Of a DNA stretch of 7,304 nucleotides, positions 1 to 6,974 are shown one piece after another; the stretch's first letter is position 1, and the number at the start of each line of letters is the position of its first letter. The DNA is from Clostridia bacterium (GTDB taxonomy: Bacteria > Bacillota > Clostridia > Oscillospirales > Acutalibacteraceae). The position numbers were made by a program, and so were the translations under genes. The stretch covers positions 1 to 7,304 of the forward strand of contig JAFQKZ010000071.1 of NCBI GenBank assembly GCA_017414725.1. The letters run 5' to 3'. The notes under the pieces were generated by a model that had not been told where the DNA came from, searched no databases, and worked only from the letters and a program-made list of their open reading frames with translations.

Positions 1-1
1 T

Positions 2-139
2 AGACATCATGTTGACGGTAAGTGTTCTGTGGGAATTTTAAACCGACGCATGATGGAATTAGATATATTTTTTGATAATTTGTATTCGATACGCCCGAAT
101 TATTCGAAATATCCTATGCCGGAGTGTATAAAAAATTAA
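2..139 (+). CDS. C-terminal end of an unrecognised open reading frame (partial)
   Basis: An open frame enters from the left edge and runs 45 codons to a TAA at 137-139. Its end reads ...YPMPECIKN, and it contains basic, aromatic and two Cys residues. I do not recognise the family. It is not the C-terminus expected of RsmH, MraZ or FtsL, the genes that commonly precede a PASTA transpeptidase in Bacillota. A 45-codon open stretch in AT-rich DNA is suggestive but not proof of coding, and the start lies outside the window. A terminator-like hairpin at 377-410, well downstream, could end its transcript. Confidence 0.4.
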   Translation, partial: RHHVDGKCSVGILNRRMMELDIFFDNLYSIRPNYSKYPMPECIKN

Positions 140-376
140 GGTAAAACACTTTTATAAAATTAACAAGCTTGGTAGGAGCGGGCAATAAAACGCTATTTCT
201 GAAAGTATTAGTAAATAAAATGTCGTTTTGAAAGTTTTTTCAATGTCGGGTTCAAGGGGATATGAATATAGATTTTTAGTATTATGAATTTAAGTTGACA
301 ATTCTTTTAGAGCAAAATCGAATTTTGAACATTCTCTTTTCTTTAGATTGTATAGTAATAAATTTACAGATTATAA

Positions 377-410
377 AACGCGGTAATTTCAAATTACCGG
401 CGTTGTTTTT
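377..410 (+). terminator. Rho-independent terminator
   Basis: The inverted repeat AACGC-GGTAAT (377-387) pairs with ATTACC-G-GCGTT (393-404), leaving a TTCAA loop and one bulged G. A T-run follows at 406-410. It should end transcription from the left and so separate the upstream unit from the secreted-protein gene, whose promoter begins about 20 nt later. Confidence 0.75.
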
Positions 411-432
411 ATTAAATTTTCAAATTTAGATA

Positions 433-461
433 TTGACTTTGAGTTTGAATTATGATATATT
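433..461 (+). promoter_or_regulatory. Sigma-A-type promoter of the secreted repeat protein gene
   Basis: TTGACT (433-438) and TATATT (456-461) are separated by exactly 17 nt, each one mismatch from consensus. A TG at 453-454 gives an extended -10 (TGATATATT). The start of transcription should fall near 468, leaving a leader of about 50 nt. This is the strongest-looking promoter in the window. With the terminator just upstream, it suggests this gene is an independent unit and probably well expressed. Confidence 0.75.
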
Positions 462-518
462 AATTGTATTAGTTTTTGTATGAAAGAATTATAAATTTAT
501 TTTAAGGAGATATTTGTT

Positions 519-2027
519 ATGAAATTTAACAAGTCTAAAAAGTTTTTTGCTGGTCTAATGGCGAGTCTGTTTATTTCTGGAGTATTAATCAAACCACACG
601 CATTGAATCCGGAAGCAGGCGATTATGCGACAGCATTTAAAAAATTGACCAAAATGACAGCATTTAAAAAATTGACCAAAATGGGCGATGATTATAATAG
701 TAAATATGTGTTCCCACAGAGCATAAAAGACTTAAATAACGAGACGTTTGTGCAGGCCCAAGAAGCCGCCCAGAAAATAACTTCTTACCCGCTTTGTTAT
801 GAAGGATTATGCACATCACCGCTACGTACGACTACGGACGTGCCCGCAAAAAAATTGCAACAAGCTTGTCTTATGTACGAGCTGAACGCTTTAATAAAAA
901 ACCTAAAGGACATACACGATAAGACCAAGATCCCTCCGATCACGCAAGAAGAGGATTGGTTTAGCGACACCGAAAAACTGTGCCAAAGCGTGTCCTGTAA
1001 GTTCTACCAAGACAACATGCCCGTGCTGAACGAATTTTGGTATATGTTACTGTCCCAACTAGCCGCGATCCACTCGTATTTAATACACACAGGCTCAGAC
1101 CTGTCAACGGTTTGTGGCGAACGCCTAAACTATGAGCCGCATACGTGGGACGTAGACCTCGCGAGCCGCCTACTTAACTCTACTACTGAAACATGCCCGT
1201 GGATATTGTTCAGACTGACGACATACGATGAAGGCAGAGAAAATTTACGTGGCGTTGCGGAACTTATCGATGACTTATACAACAACTTATTCAGGGCCAA
1301 AACTGTACGCGAGTTGACCTACGCATTGAATCCGAAAGCAGGCGATTATGCGACAGTATTTAAAAATTTGACCGAAATGGGCGATGATTATAATGGTAAA
1401 TATGTGTTCCCACAGAGCATAGAAGACTTAAATAACGAGACGTTTGTGCAGGCCCAAGAAGCCGCCCAGAAAATAACTTCTTACCCGCTTTGTTATGAAG
1501 GATTATGCACATCACCGCTACGTACGACTACGGACGTGCCCGCAGAAAAATTGCAACAAGCTTGTCTTATGTACGAGCTGAACGCTTTAATAAAAAACCT
1601 AAAGGACATACAAGATAAGACTGCGCTCCCCCTGAGCCAGCAAAAACAGGACTGGTTGGACAAAACCAAAGACCTGCTCCGAACCGTGAAAAATGCCTAC
1701 GATGGAAGCCCCATGCCCGTGCTGAACGAATTTTGGTATATGTTACTGTCCCAACTAGCCGCGATCCACTCGTATTTAATAAACACAGGCTCGGACCTGT
1801 CAACGGTTTGTGGCAAACACCTACCCTATAGGACGGATACGAAAGCCGTCGGCCTCGCGGATTGCCTGCTTAACTCTATTAACAAAAACTGCCCGTGGAT
1901 ATTGCGCAAACTGACAACACACGATGAAGGCAGAAAAAATTTACGTGTCGTTGCGCGACTTATCGATGACTTATACAACAACTTATTCAGGGCCAAAACT
2001 GTACTCGAGTTGACCTCTGTCCAGTAA
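519..2027 (+). CDS. Secreted protein of unknown function with two tandem ~232-residue mosaic modules
   Basis: A 502-residue protein that I do not recognise. The start is ATG 519, with AAGGAGA (504-510) 8 nt upstream. Residues 1-28 look like a Sec signal peptide: Lys-rich N-terminus, hydrophobic core (about 9-24), and a likely cut after KPHA. No later membrane segment, LPXTG motif or lipobox was seen, so it is probably released. The rest is two gap-free module copies (about residues 28-268 and 268-500), each starting ALNP.AGDYAT and ending near ELT. Copy 1 carries an extra repeat of TAFKKLTKM. Each copy has five shared Cys (in LCYEGLC, QQACLM, STVCG and CPWIL) plus copy-specific Cys, which allows disulfides outside the cell. 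Near-identical segments alternate with two divergent blocks (residues about 137-166 versus 369-398, and 201-225 versus 433-457). It is less AT-rich than the dcw genes: 1141-1200 has 32 G+C of 60, while 4561-4620 in mraY has 8. Acquisition or a fast-evolving family is inferred. It could be a surface, adhesion or host-interaction protein, but nothing shows which. Confidence 0.85.
   Translation: MKFNKSKKFFAGLMASLFISGVLIKPHALNPEAGDYATAFKKLTKMTAFKKLTKMGDDYNSKYVFPQSIKDLNNETFVQAQEAAQKITSYPLCYEGLCTSPLRTTTDVPAKKLQQACLMYELNALIKNLKDIHDKTKIPPITQEEDWFSDTEKLCQSVSCKFYQDNMPVLNEFWYMLLSQLAAIHSYLIHTGSDLSTVCGERLNYEPHTWDVDLASRLLNSTTETCPWILFRLTTYDEGRENLRGVAELIDDLYNNLFRAKTVRELTYALNPKAGDYATVFKNLTEMGDDYNGKYVFPQSIEDLNNETFVQAQEAAQKITSYPLCYEGLCTSPLRTTTDVPAEKLQQACLMYELNALIKNLKDIQDKTALPLSQQKQDWLDKTKDLLRTVKNAYDGSPMPVLNEFWYMLLSQLAAIHSYLINTGSDLSTVCGKHLPYRTDTKAVGLADCLLNSINKNCPWILRKLTTHDEGRKNLRVVARLIDDLYNNLFRAKTVLELTSVQ
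598..2016 (+). repeat. Large in-gene tandem duplication with mosaic divergence
   Basis: Copy A is 598-1320 and copy B is 1321-2016. Beyond the 27-bp insertion in copy A they align without gaps at an offset of 696 bp. Segments 731-925/1427-1621 (2 differences in 195 bp) and 1017-1118/1713-1814 (2 in 102 bp) are almost identical. Segment 1194-1320/1890-2016 has about 10 differences in 127 bp. Between them, 926-1016/1622-1712 encodes only 7 identical residues of 30, and 1119-1193/1815-1889 about 10 of 25. The change from near identity to strong divergence is abrupt. Confidence 0.9.
630..683 (+). repeat. Perfect 27-bp tandem repeat inside copy A
   Basis: Positions 630-656 and 657-683 are identical, each encoding TAFKKLTKM. 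The insert is in frame, just after the signal peptide region. Copy B has a single version with several changes (TVFKNLTEM), so this is a recent slippage or duplication event in copy A. Confidence 0.95.
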
Positions 2028-2044
2028 CATAATATCTGCATAAC

Positions 2045-2073
2045 TTGCCCACCCTTGAAATAAATATTATAAT
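2045..2073 (+). promoter_or_regulatory. Sigma-A-type promoter for the ftsI-mraY-ftsW genes
   Basis: A perfect TATAAT (2068-2073) lies 17 nt after TTGCCC (2045-2050). Transcription should start near 2080, giving a leader of about 40 nt to the ribosome site and TTG start of ftsI. It follows directly on the stop of the secreted-protein gene. I see no strong terminator between, so read-through from that gene is also possible. Confidence 0.65.
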
Positions 2074-2105
2074 AGAACTAATAAAACTAAAGACAAAGAA
2101 AATTC

Positions 2106-2111
2106 AAGGAG
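2106..2111 (+). promoter_or_regulatory. Ribosome binding site deciding the ftsI start
   Basis: AAGGAG sits 8 nt before the TTG at 2120, which is in frame with the transpeptidase. The longer in-frame start (TTG 2045) has no ribosome site and coincides with the -35 box. ATG 2144 has only a weak, distant AAAGGGA. Confidence 0.75.
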
Positions 2112-2119
2112 TGCGGAAG

Positions 2120-4342
2120 TTGTCCAAAGGGATAAATATACGAATGCAACGGAGATCCTTGGTAGTACTCATAGTACTAGTGTTTATAGGATTTCCGGTA
2201 TTGATATTTAGATTAGTAAATTTACAGATTGTACAAGGCGAATATTTACAGAAAATGGCGTCAGAGCAGCAGCTTACAGATACAAAAATTAATCCCAAAC
2301 GCGGTACTATATATGACAGAAATATGAATATTCTGGCTCAGAGTGCCAGCGTTTGGACTGTTGTCTTAGAACCGGCATATATAGATACTGATCAGAAGCG
2401 AGAACTAATATGTTCAGGCATGAGCGAAATATTAAATATTGACAAAGAAAAATTATTAGAGTTATCTAAAAAGAAATCTTGTTATAATATTATTAAAAAG
2501 AAAGTCGAAAGTGATATTAAAGATAAAATTATAGAATTTAAAAATAATAATAAAATCACGACAGGAATTAGATTAATAGAAGATTACAAAAGATATTATC
2601 CGTTGAAGAATTTTTTAGCAGCAGTACTCGGGTTTGTCGGAGCTGATAGTCAAGGGCTAGCCGGTATAGAGTCGTATTATGATAAAGAATTAAGCGGAGA
2701 ACCCGGTAGAATTTTAACAGCTCGAAATGCCATAGGAAAAGAAATGCCGTTTGAGTACGAACAGCTCGTTAACCCCAAACCCGGACATAATTTGAAATTA
2801 TGCATAGACGAGAATATTCAGAAATTTTTAGAAATTGCTCTGGAAGAAGGCGTGCGGACTCATAACGTAAAAAATCGTGCTACAGGAATAGTTATGGACG
2901 TAAATACCGGTGAAATTTTGGGCATGGCGGTAAAACAGGATTTTGACCCGAATGAACCGTTCGAGATATATAATTCTGAAATATCAGAGCAAATTAATAG
3001 TTTACCTGAAGAAGAAAGACAAAAAGCACGTAGTGAAGCTCTTAGTCAACAGTGGAGAAACAAAGCGATAAGCGATGTTTATTATCCTGGTTCGGTATTT
3101 AAAATGATCACGGCTGCTATGGGATTTGAATTGGATGTCGTAAATGAAAAATCGAGTTTTAACTGTACGGGATCTATAAAGCCTATTGAAAACGCTCGTG
3201 CCATAGGCTGTCACAAACGCAAAGGTCATGGCATGCAGAATTTTGTTGAAGCTCTATGTCACTCTTGCAATCCGGCGTTTATTACTCTGGGTTTGAGAAT
3301 AGGTGCAAAAAATTTCTTTGATTTTTATAAATCTTTCGGGTTACATAATAAGACAAATATAGATTTACCCGGTGAATCTACGGATTTATTTTTCAATGCT
3401 GACGGAAGCATGTCTAGTATAGATTTGTGCGTAGCTTCCATGGGTCAGAATTTCGGTATTACTCCCATACAAATGATAACTGCTGCTGCGGCTATTGCGA
3501 ACGGCGGAAAGATTATACAGCCGCACATAGTCAAAGAAATACTAGACGAAAATAATAATATAATTAAAAAGTTTGATGTAGTCACAAAACGTCAAGCCGT
3601 GTCTGAGCAGACTGCAAAGCGTGTAACTCAAATGTTATATGAAAACGCAACTCATGGTGCTGCCAAAAATGCATATATACCGGGATACAGAGTTGCCGGA
3701 AAGACCGGGACTTCTGAAAAAATCGGTCTGTCGACTAAAGGTCACAAAGATTATATTTCATCTTTTTGCGGATTTGCTCCGGCAGATAACCCGAAGCTTG
3801 CAATGTTAGTTGCTTTTGATACTCCAAAAGGCGGTCAGTATTACGGAAGTATAGTAGCGGCACCTGTGTTCGCACGTGCAATGCAAGATATTTTACCGTA
3901 TTTTGGAATAGAAAAAGTCTACACAGAAGAAGAACTCGAAAAAATAGATACTGTAGTTCCGGATCTCTTAGGTAAAAATATAAACGAAGCGAAAAATATA
4001 ATTAATTCTCTGGGATTAAAATATACTGTTTTAGGTACAGGAGATAAAGTAATTTCGCAAATTCCAGATCCATTGAATCACGTGCCAAAAGAAAGTACAC
4101 TAGTTTTACATACAGATTCTACGAGTTCGTCAGAAGTAAAAGTTCCGAAATTTACGGGATATTCTGTACAAGACGTGAAGTTTATAGCTTCGAAACACGG
4201 ACTGAATATTAATTTGTCCGGAATTAAACTCGAAAAATCAGGTGCTATATCAAGTACTCAAAGTGTTCCGGAAAATACTGTTGTCCCCAAAGGAACAGTA
4301 ATAACTATAGGTTTTGTACATAGCGACTCGTCCGGAGATTAA
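2120..4342 (+). CDS. ftsI: Class B penicillin-binding protein (FtsI/SpoVD/PBP1 type) with two PASTA domains
   Basis: Peptidoglycan DD-transpeptidase that crosslinks stem peptides at the division septum (FtsI/PBP1 role) or spore cortex (SpoVD role). The domains below are numbered from TTG 2120 (740 residues). A short cytoplasmic N-terminus leads to one membrane anchor (about 13-30), then the PBP dimerisation domain beginning RGTIYDRN at R61. The transpeptidase domain has active-site S325-V-F-K328 in PGSVFK, S382-C-N384, and K528-T-G530 in AGKTGTSEK. Two PASTA domains follow, about 612-672 (VVPDLLGKN start) and 673-735 (VKVPKFTGYS start). Two PASTA domains and this length match S. aureus PBP1 and B. 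subtilis PbpB better than B. subtilis SpoVD, which has one; in Clostridia the two names are used loosely. All catalytic motifs are intact. The usual upstream ftsL is missing, mraY follows after 40 nt, and its glycosyltransferase partner is the downstream FtsW-type protein. The start at 2120 is chosen for its ribosome site. Confidence 0.93.
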   Translation: MSKGINIRMQRRSLVVLIVLVFIGFPVLIFRLVNLQIVQGEYLQKMASEQQLTDTKINPKRGTIYDRNMNILAQSASVWTVVLEPAYIDTDQKRELICSGMSEILNIDKEKLLELSKKKSCYNIIKKKVESDIKDKIIEFKNNNKITTGIRLIEDYKRYYPLKNFLAAVLGFVGADSQGLAGIESYYDKELSGEPGRILTARNAIGKEMPFEYEQLVNPKPGHNLKLCIDENIQKFLEIALEEGVRTHNVKNRATGIVMDVNTGEILGMAVKQDFDPNEPFEIYNSEISEQINSLPEEERQKARSEALSQQWRNKAISDVYYPGSVFKMITAAMGFELDVVNEKSSFNCTGSIKPIENARAIGCHKRKGHGMQNFVEALCHSCNPAFITLGLRIGAKNFFDFYKSFGLHNKTNIDLPGESTDLFFNADGSMSSIDLCVASMGQNFGITPIQMITAAAAIANGGKIIQPHIVKEILDENNNIIKKFDVVTKRQAVSEQTAKRVTQMLYENATHGAAKNAYIPGYRVAGKTGTSEKIGLSTKGHKDYISSFCGFAPADNPKLAMLVAFDTPKGGQYYGSIVAAPVFARAMQDILPYFGIEKVYTEEELEKIDTVVPDLLGKNINEAKNIINSLGLKYTVLGTGDKVISQIPDPLNHVPKESTLVLHTDSTSSSEVKVPKFTGYSVQDVKFIASKHGLNINLSGIKLEKSGAISSTQSVPENTVVPKGTVITIGFVHSDSSGD

Positions 4343-4368
4343 TATAAAAATTAAAGAATTTTAAAATC

Positions 4369-4373
4369 GGAGG
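4369..4373 (+). promoter_or_regulatory. Ribosome binding site deciding the mraY start
   Basis: GGAGG lies 9 nt before ATG 4383. The in-frame TTG at 4377 is only 3 nt from it, too close for initiation, so ATG 4383 is preferred. Confidence 0.7.
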
Positions 4374-4382
4374 AATTTGAAA

Positions 4383-5423
4383 ATGAGCAGTTACGGTGTT
4401 TCTATTATAATATCTGCAACGCTTGGTTTTTTAATAAGTCTGGTACTCGGAAAAATTATAATTCCTATTTTGACTAAAATTAAATACGGTCAGACTATAT
4501 TGGAAATAGGCCCGTCGTGGCACAAAAACAAACAGGGTACTCCTACAATGGGCGGTTTTATATTTATAATTTCAGGAATAATTTCGACTATAATTTCTAT
4601 AATTTTATATTATAAATTGTCTGAAATTAATCACATACAAGCACGAGAGACTATTTTAATGACTACCAAAATTATCGCTGGATTACTCATGGCTCTGGGC
4701 TACGGCGCCATAGGATTTATAGATGATTATGTAAAAGTCACAAAAAAACAAAATCAGGGTCTTACTCCCATACAGAAATTAATATTACAATTCGGCGTAG
4801 TTACGTGTTATTTTTTATGTATTTACGCTGTGAATAAAATCACGCACGGATCCAGTCTTACTCAAGTTAATTTACCGTTTTTCGGAACTATAGAACTTAA
4901 ATTTTTTTATTATATTATTTTTAGTGTTATAACTGTTGGCATAGTAAATTCTACAAATTTAACAGACGGCATAGACGGTCTTTGTTCTTCAATAGCTTTT
5001 TTCGTGTTTATATTTTTTATGATAATGACAAATATTCTGGGAATGTACGGTCTAAGTTTAGAAGCTACAGCGTTTGCAGGTAGTTGTCTAGGCTTTTTGT
5101 TCTGGAATTTGAATCCCGCAAAAGTATTTATGGGCGACACAGGATCTTTATTTTTAGGCGGTCTGATTTGTGCTCTGGGCCTTGGTGCAAATTTACATGT
5201 ACCGTTAATTATTATTTCTTTTGTGTATATTCTCGAAATGTTTTCTGTTATGATCCAAGTTATTTATTTTAAATTAACTCACGGCAAAAGATTATTTAAA
5301 ATGGCTCCGGTGCATCATCATTTGGAATTATCCGGCTGGAACGAAAACAAAATCTGTGCGATTTTTAGCACTATTACTATTATTCTAGGTATAATTTCTT
5401 TGATTTACGTGAAATATTATTAA
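4383..5423 (+). CDS. mraY: Phospho-N-acetylmuramoyl-pentapeptide transferase (MraY)
   Basis: Integral membrane enzyme that transfers phospho-MurNAc-pentapeptide from its UDP carrier to undecaprenyl phosphate, giving lipid I and UMP, the first membrane step of peptidoglycan synthesis. The 346-residue protein is mostly hydrophobic (about ten membrane helices) and has the family motifs in order: QGTPTMGG, GFIDDYVKV with Asp pair D114-D115, a GLTPIQK loop, NSTNLTDGIDGL with D195, FMGDTGS with D252 for Mg2+/nucleotide chemistry, and the APVHHHLE histidine cluster at 311-313. No truncation or missing key residue was seen. It sits 40 nt after ftsI and 41 nt before ftsW, probably one transcript. In many Bacillota murE/murF precede and murD follows mraY; none is here, so those enzymes must be encoded elsewhere or further away. 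The gene is extremely AT-rich, like the native background. Confidence 0.96.
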   Translation: MSSYGVSIIISATLGFLISLVLGKIIIPILTKIKYGQTILEIGPSWHKNKQGTPTMGGFIFIISGIISTIISIILYYKLSEINHIQARETILMTTKIIAGLLMALGYGAIGFIDDYVKVTKKQNQGLTPIQKLILQFGVVTCYFLCIYAVNKITHGSSLTQVNLPFFGTIELKFFYYIIFSVITVGIVNSTNLTDGIDGLCSSIAFFVFIFFMIMTNILGMYGLSLEATAFAGSCLGFLFWNLNPAKVFMGDTGSLFLGGLICALGLGANLHVPLIIISFVYILEMFSVMIQVIYFKLTHGKRLFKMAPVHHHLELSGWNENKICAIFSTITIILGIISLIYVKYY

Positions 5424-5464
5424 TATATATAAATATAAAAATATAAAATAATAGGAGTGAAAAC

Positions 5465-6643
5465 GTGAGCGAAAAAAGAGTCCCCCAAAAAAATAAAACA
5501 AAAATAAAAACTAAAATAATTAGTTTCATGAAATATCTAACTCGTTCTGGGCTAGATATCCCGTTTTTATTTCTGGTAATTACAATATTAATAATAGGTC
5601 TAATTATGATGTTCTCAGCAAGTTATCCCAATGCATATTATCTACACAAAAAAGACAGCTTTTATTTCATAAAAAATCAGTTAATATTTGCTTTTTTGGG
5701 AGTAATAGCTATGTTTGGAGTTTCGTACATAGACTATCATGTATTCAGAAAATTCGCAGTTCCGATATTAATGACGTCTTTTGTGTTATTAATTTTAGTT
5801 TTGTTAATGCCTGCGATTAACGGCGTCCACAGATGGATACAATTGGGCTCTTTTAGTTTCCAAGCGTCAGAAATTACTAAATTTGCGATAGTACTCTCTT
5901 TTGCGCATTTTATAAATTTGAATTTACACCGCATGGACACGTTTAAGTACGGGATTTTACCGTATTTAATAATTCTGGCTCCAACTATAATTTTGCTCGC
6001 GCTTGAGCCACATATTTCATGTTCTGTCATAGTAATTTTGCTCGCCGCAGGTATGTTATTTATCGGAGGAGTCAAACTCAAATGGTTCGGCATGGTCTTG
6101 GGAGCCATAGCATCAGCTTTAATATATTTAGTAGTCTTCACAGATAAATTAACATACGCAAATAATCGTATTTCAGGTTGGCTTGATCCGTTTGGGTCAT
6201 CTGGAGTAGATACCTGGCAAACGCGTCAGGGGCTATACGCAATTGGCTCCGGCGGGGTTTTGGGACTAGGCCTCGGAAATTCACGCCAGAAATATTTGTA
6301 TATCCCGGAACCTCAGAACGACTTTATATTTTCAGTCGTATGCGAAGAACTGGGATTTATCGGTGCAGTAATTATATTATTGTTATTCGCGTTATTAATT
6401 TGGCGAGGCATGTTAATCTCAATTCGAGCGAGAGATAAATTCGGCATGTTACTGGGAATAGGTCTAACCGCCCAAGTAGGTCTCCAAGTTATTTTAAATA
6501 TTTCAGTCGTCACTAACACTATTCCAAACACAGGAATAAGCTTACCGTTTTTTAGTTACGGAGGAACGTCGCTCATGATGTTACTAGCTCAGATGGGTAT
6601 TATTTTATCAATTTCTAGATCTTCGAGATTAGAGAAATTATGA
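5465..6643 (+). CDS. ftsW: FtsW/SpoVE-type peptidoglycan glycosyltransferase (SEDS family)
   Basis: SEDS polymerase that joins lipid II disaccharides into glycan strands with a cognate class B PBP, here most likely the ftsI product two genes upstream. It has 392 residues; the start is GTG 5465 with AGGAG (5453-5457) 7 nt upstream. A basic cytoplasmic N-terminus of about 30 residues precedes about ten membrane helices. Family motifs seen: GVHRWIQLG from residue 120, then FQASEITK; NRISGWLDPF; GSGGVLGLGLGNS; IPEPQNDFIFSVV, whose D286 corresponds to the essential Asp of FtsW/RodA; EELGF; and PNTGISLPFFSYGGTS from residue 354. The full-length gene appears intact. FtsW and SpoVE cannot be told apart by motif; placement after a PASTA PBP and mraY fits either. 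murG, often next, is absent; instead a minus-strand gene ends 9 nt beyond the stop. An internal 113-bp piece (6383-6495) is repeated at 7009-7121. Confidence 0.93.
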   Translation: MSEKRVPQKNKTKIKTKIISFMKYLTRSGLDIPFLFLVITILIIGLIMMFSASYPNAYYLHKKDSFYFIKNQLIFAFLGVIAMFGVSYIDYHVFRKFAVPILMTSFVLLILVLLMPAINGVHRWIQLGSFSFQASEITKFAIVLSFAHFINLNLHRMDTFKYGILPYLIILAPTIILLALEPHISCSVIVILLAAGMLFIGGVKLKWFGMVLGAIASALIYLVVFTDKLTYANNRISGWLDPFGSSGVDTWQTRQGLYAIGSGGVLGLGLGNSRQKYLYIPEPQNDFIFSVVCEELGFIGAVIILLLFALLIWRGMLISIRARDKFGMLLGIGLTAQVGLQVILNISVVTNTIPNTGISLPFFSYGGTSLMMLLAQMGIILSISRSSRLEKL

Positions 6644-6652
6644 AAATTAATT

Positions 6653-6940
6653 TCAAAAATCCTCGCAACACCTATAGTTATCTGGGTTTTGTTTTTTCCA
6701 ACTTTTCACAGGTCTATACGACTCAATAATTCGGGATATCTCTTTAATTGTTAATAAAATTGTTACTAAAGAAGCTAGTGATATAACAAGACCACCAACA
6801 GTATAAAGTGTATATTTACATGTTTTTTTGAAAACACTCTTCTCTTTTTCACTGAATTCTATTTTTATGCCACCAGTTATAGATGCCAAGTCGTCGTCTA
6901 GCACAAGCTCAATTTGCGACAAATATAATCCTTCTTTCAT
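6653..6940 (-). CDS. Small peptide precursor with a double-glycine-type leader and one membrane segment
   Basis: A 95-residue minus-strand gene. The start is ATG (6938-6940), with AGGAG (6951-6955 read in reverse) 10 nt upstream and a promoter at 6975-7003. Residues 1-24 end ...DDDLASITGG and fit the double-glycine leader pattern: Gly at -1 and -2, Ile at -4, Leu at -7, Asp at -8 where Glu is usual, and hydrophobic Val at -12. Such leaders are cut and exported by ABC transporters with a C39 peptidase domain, as for class II bacteriocins and peptide pheromones. The predicted 71-residue product has a charged start, a hydrophobic segment (about 45-65, TLYTVGGLVISLASLV and on), then a basic stretch and Cys at 41, 91 and 92. 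No transporter or immunity gene is in the window. It converges on ftsW, with 9 nt between stops. It could be a bacteriocin, a signalling or exported membrane peptide, or a chance match of a small membrane protein. Coding seems likely; the leader reading is inference. Confidence 0.7.
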   Translation of the reverse strand: MKEGLYLSQIELVLDDDLASITGGIKIEFSEKEKSVFKKTCKYTLYTVGGLVISLASLVTILLTIKEISRIIESYRPVKSWKKQNPDNYRCCEDF

Positions 6941-6974
6941 TTTTCTATTGCTCCTAAAATGAACTATAGATCAT

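Larger units (their letters stand above)
140..518. other. Non-coding intergenic region with terminator and promoter
   Basis: No open frame of useful length with a ribosome site was found here; ATG codons near 219, 243 and 262 open frames of only a few codons. The right half holds a Rho-independent terminator (377-410), then the promoter (433-461) and ribosome site (504-510) of the secreted repeat protein. The left half (140-370) holds only AT-rich sequence with an isolated TTGACA at 295-300 that has no convincing -10 partner. Confidence 0.6.

Noticed and set aside
295..300. TTGACA as a -35 box for another upstream promoter
   Set aside because: At 16-18 nt spacing no acceptable -10 follows (318-323 is TCGAAT), and any product would be stopped at the 377-410 terminator.
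360..372. A 13-bp string (AAATTTACAGATT) shared with the start of ftsI near 2217-2229, suggesting a relic of ftsI upstream
   Set aside because: In DNA this AT-rich, a 13-bp match within 7.3 kb is expected by chance, and the flanks do not align well.
519..2027. Diversity-generating retroelement target
   Set aside because: Differences between copies are not adenine-specific, and no reverse transcriptase, template repeat or accessory gene is present in the window.
1567..2041. Two minus-strand open frames (1567-1803 and 1826-2041) opposite the secreted protein gene
   Set aside because: They are antisense to a well-supported gene with signal peptide and repeats, lack ribosome sites, and resemble no family.
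4377..4382. TTG 4377 as the mraY start
   Set aside because: Only 3 nt from GGAGG; ATG 4383 has normal spacing and costs just two residues.
5737..6141. A 134-codon minus-strand open frame opposite ftsW
   Set aside because: Shadow of the conserved ftsW frame; no ribosome site and no recognisable protein. The same applies to the shorter minus frames at 2104-2298, 3002-3229, 4910-5140 and 6313-6531, and the plus frame at 5084-5272.
6634..6654. AT-only hairpin (GAAATTA/TAATTTC) between the convergent stops of ftsW and the peptide gene as a bidirectional terminator
   Set aside because: Seven A-T-dominated pairs without a GC core and with no proper T-run; too weak to call.
6653..6940. Small membrane toxin of a type I toxin-antitoxin pair
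   Set aside because: The peptide is longer than usual for such toxins, has a double-glycine leader pattern, and no antisense RNA promoter could be identified opposite it.
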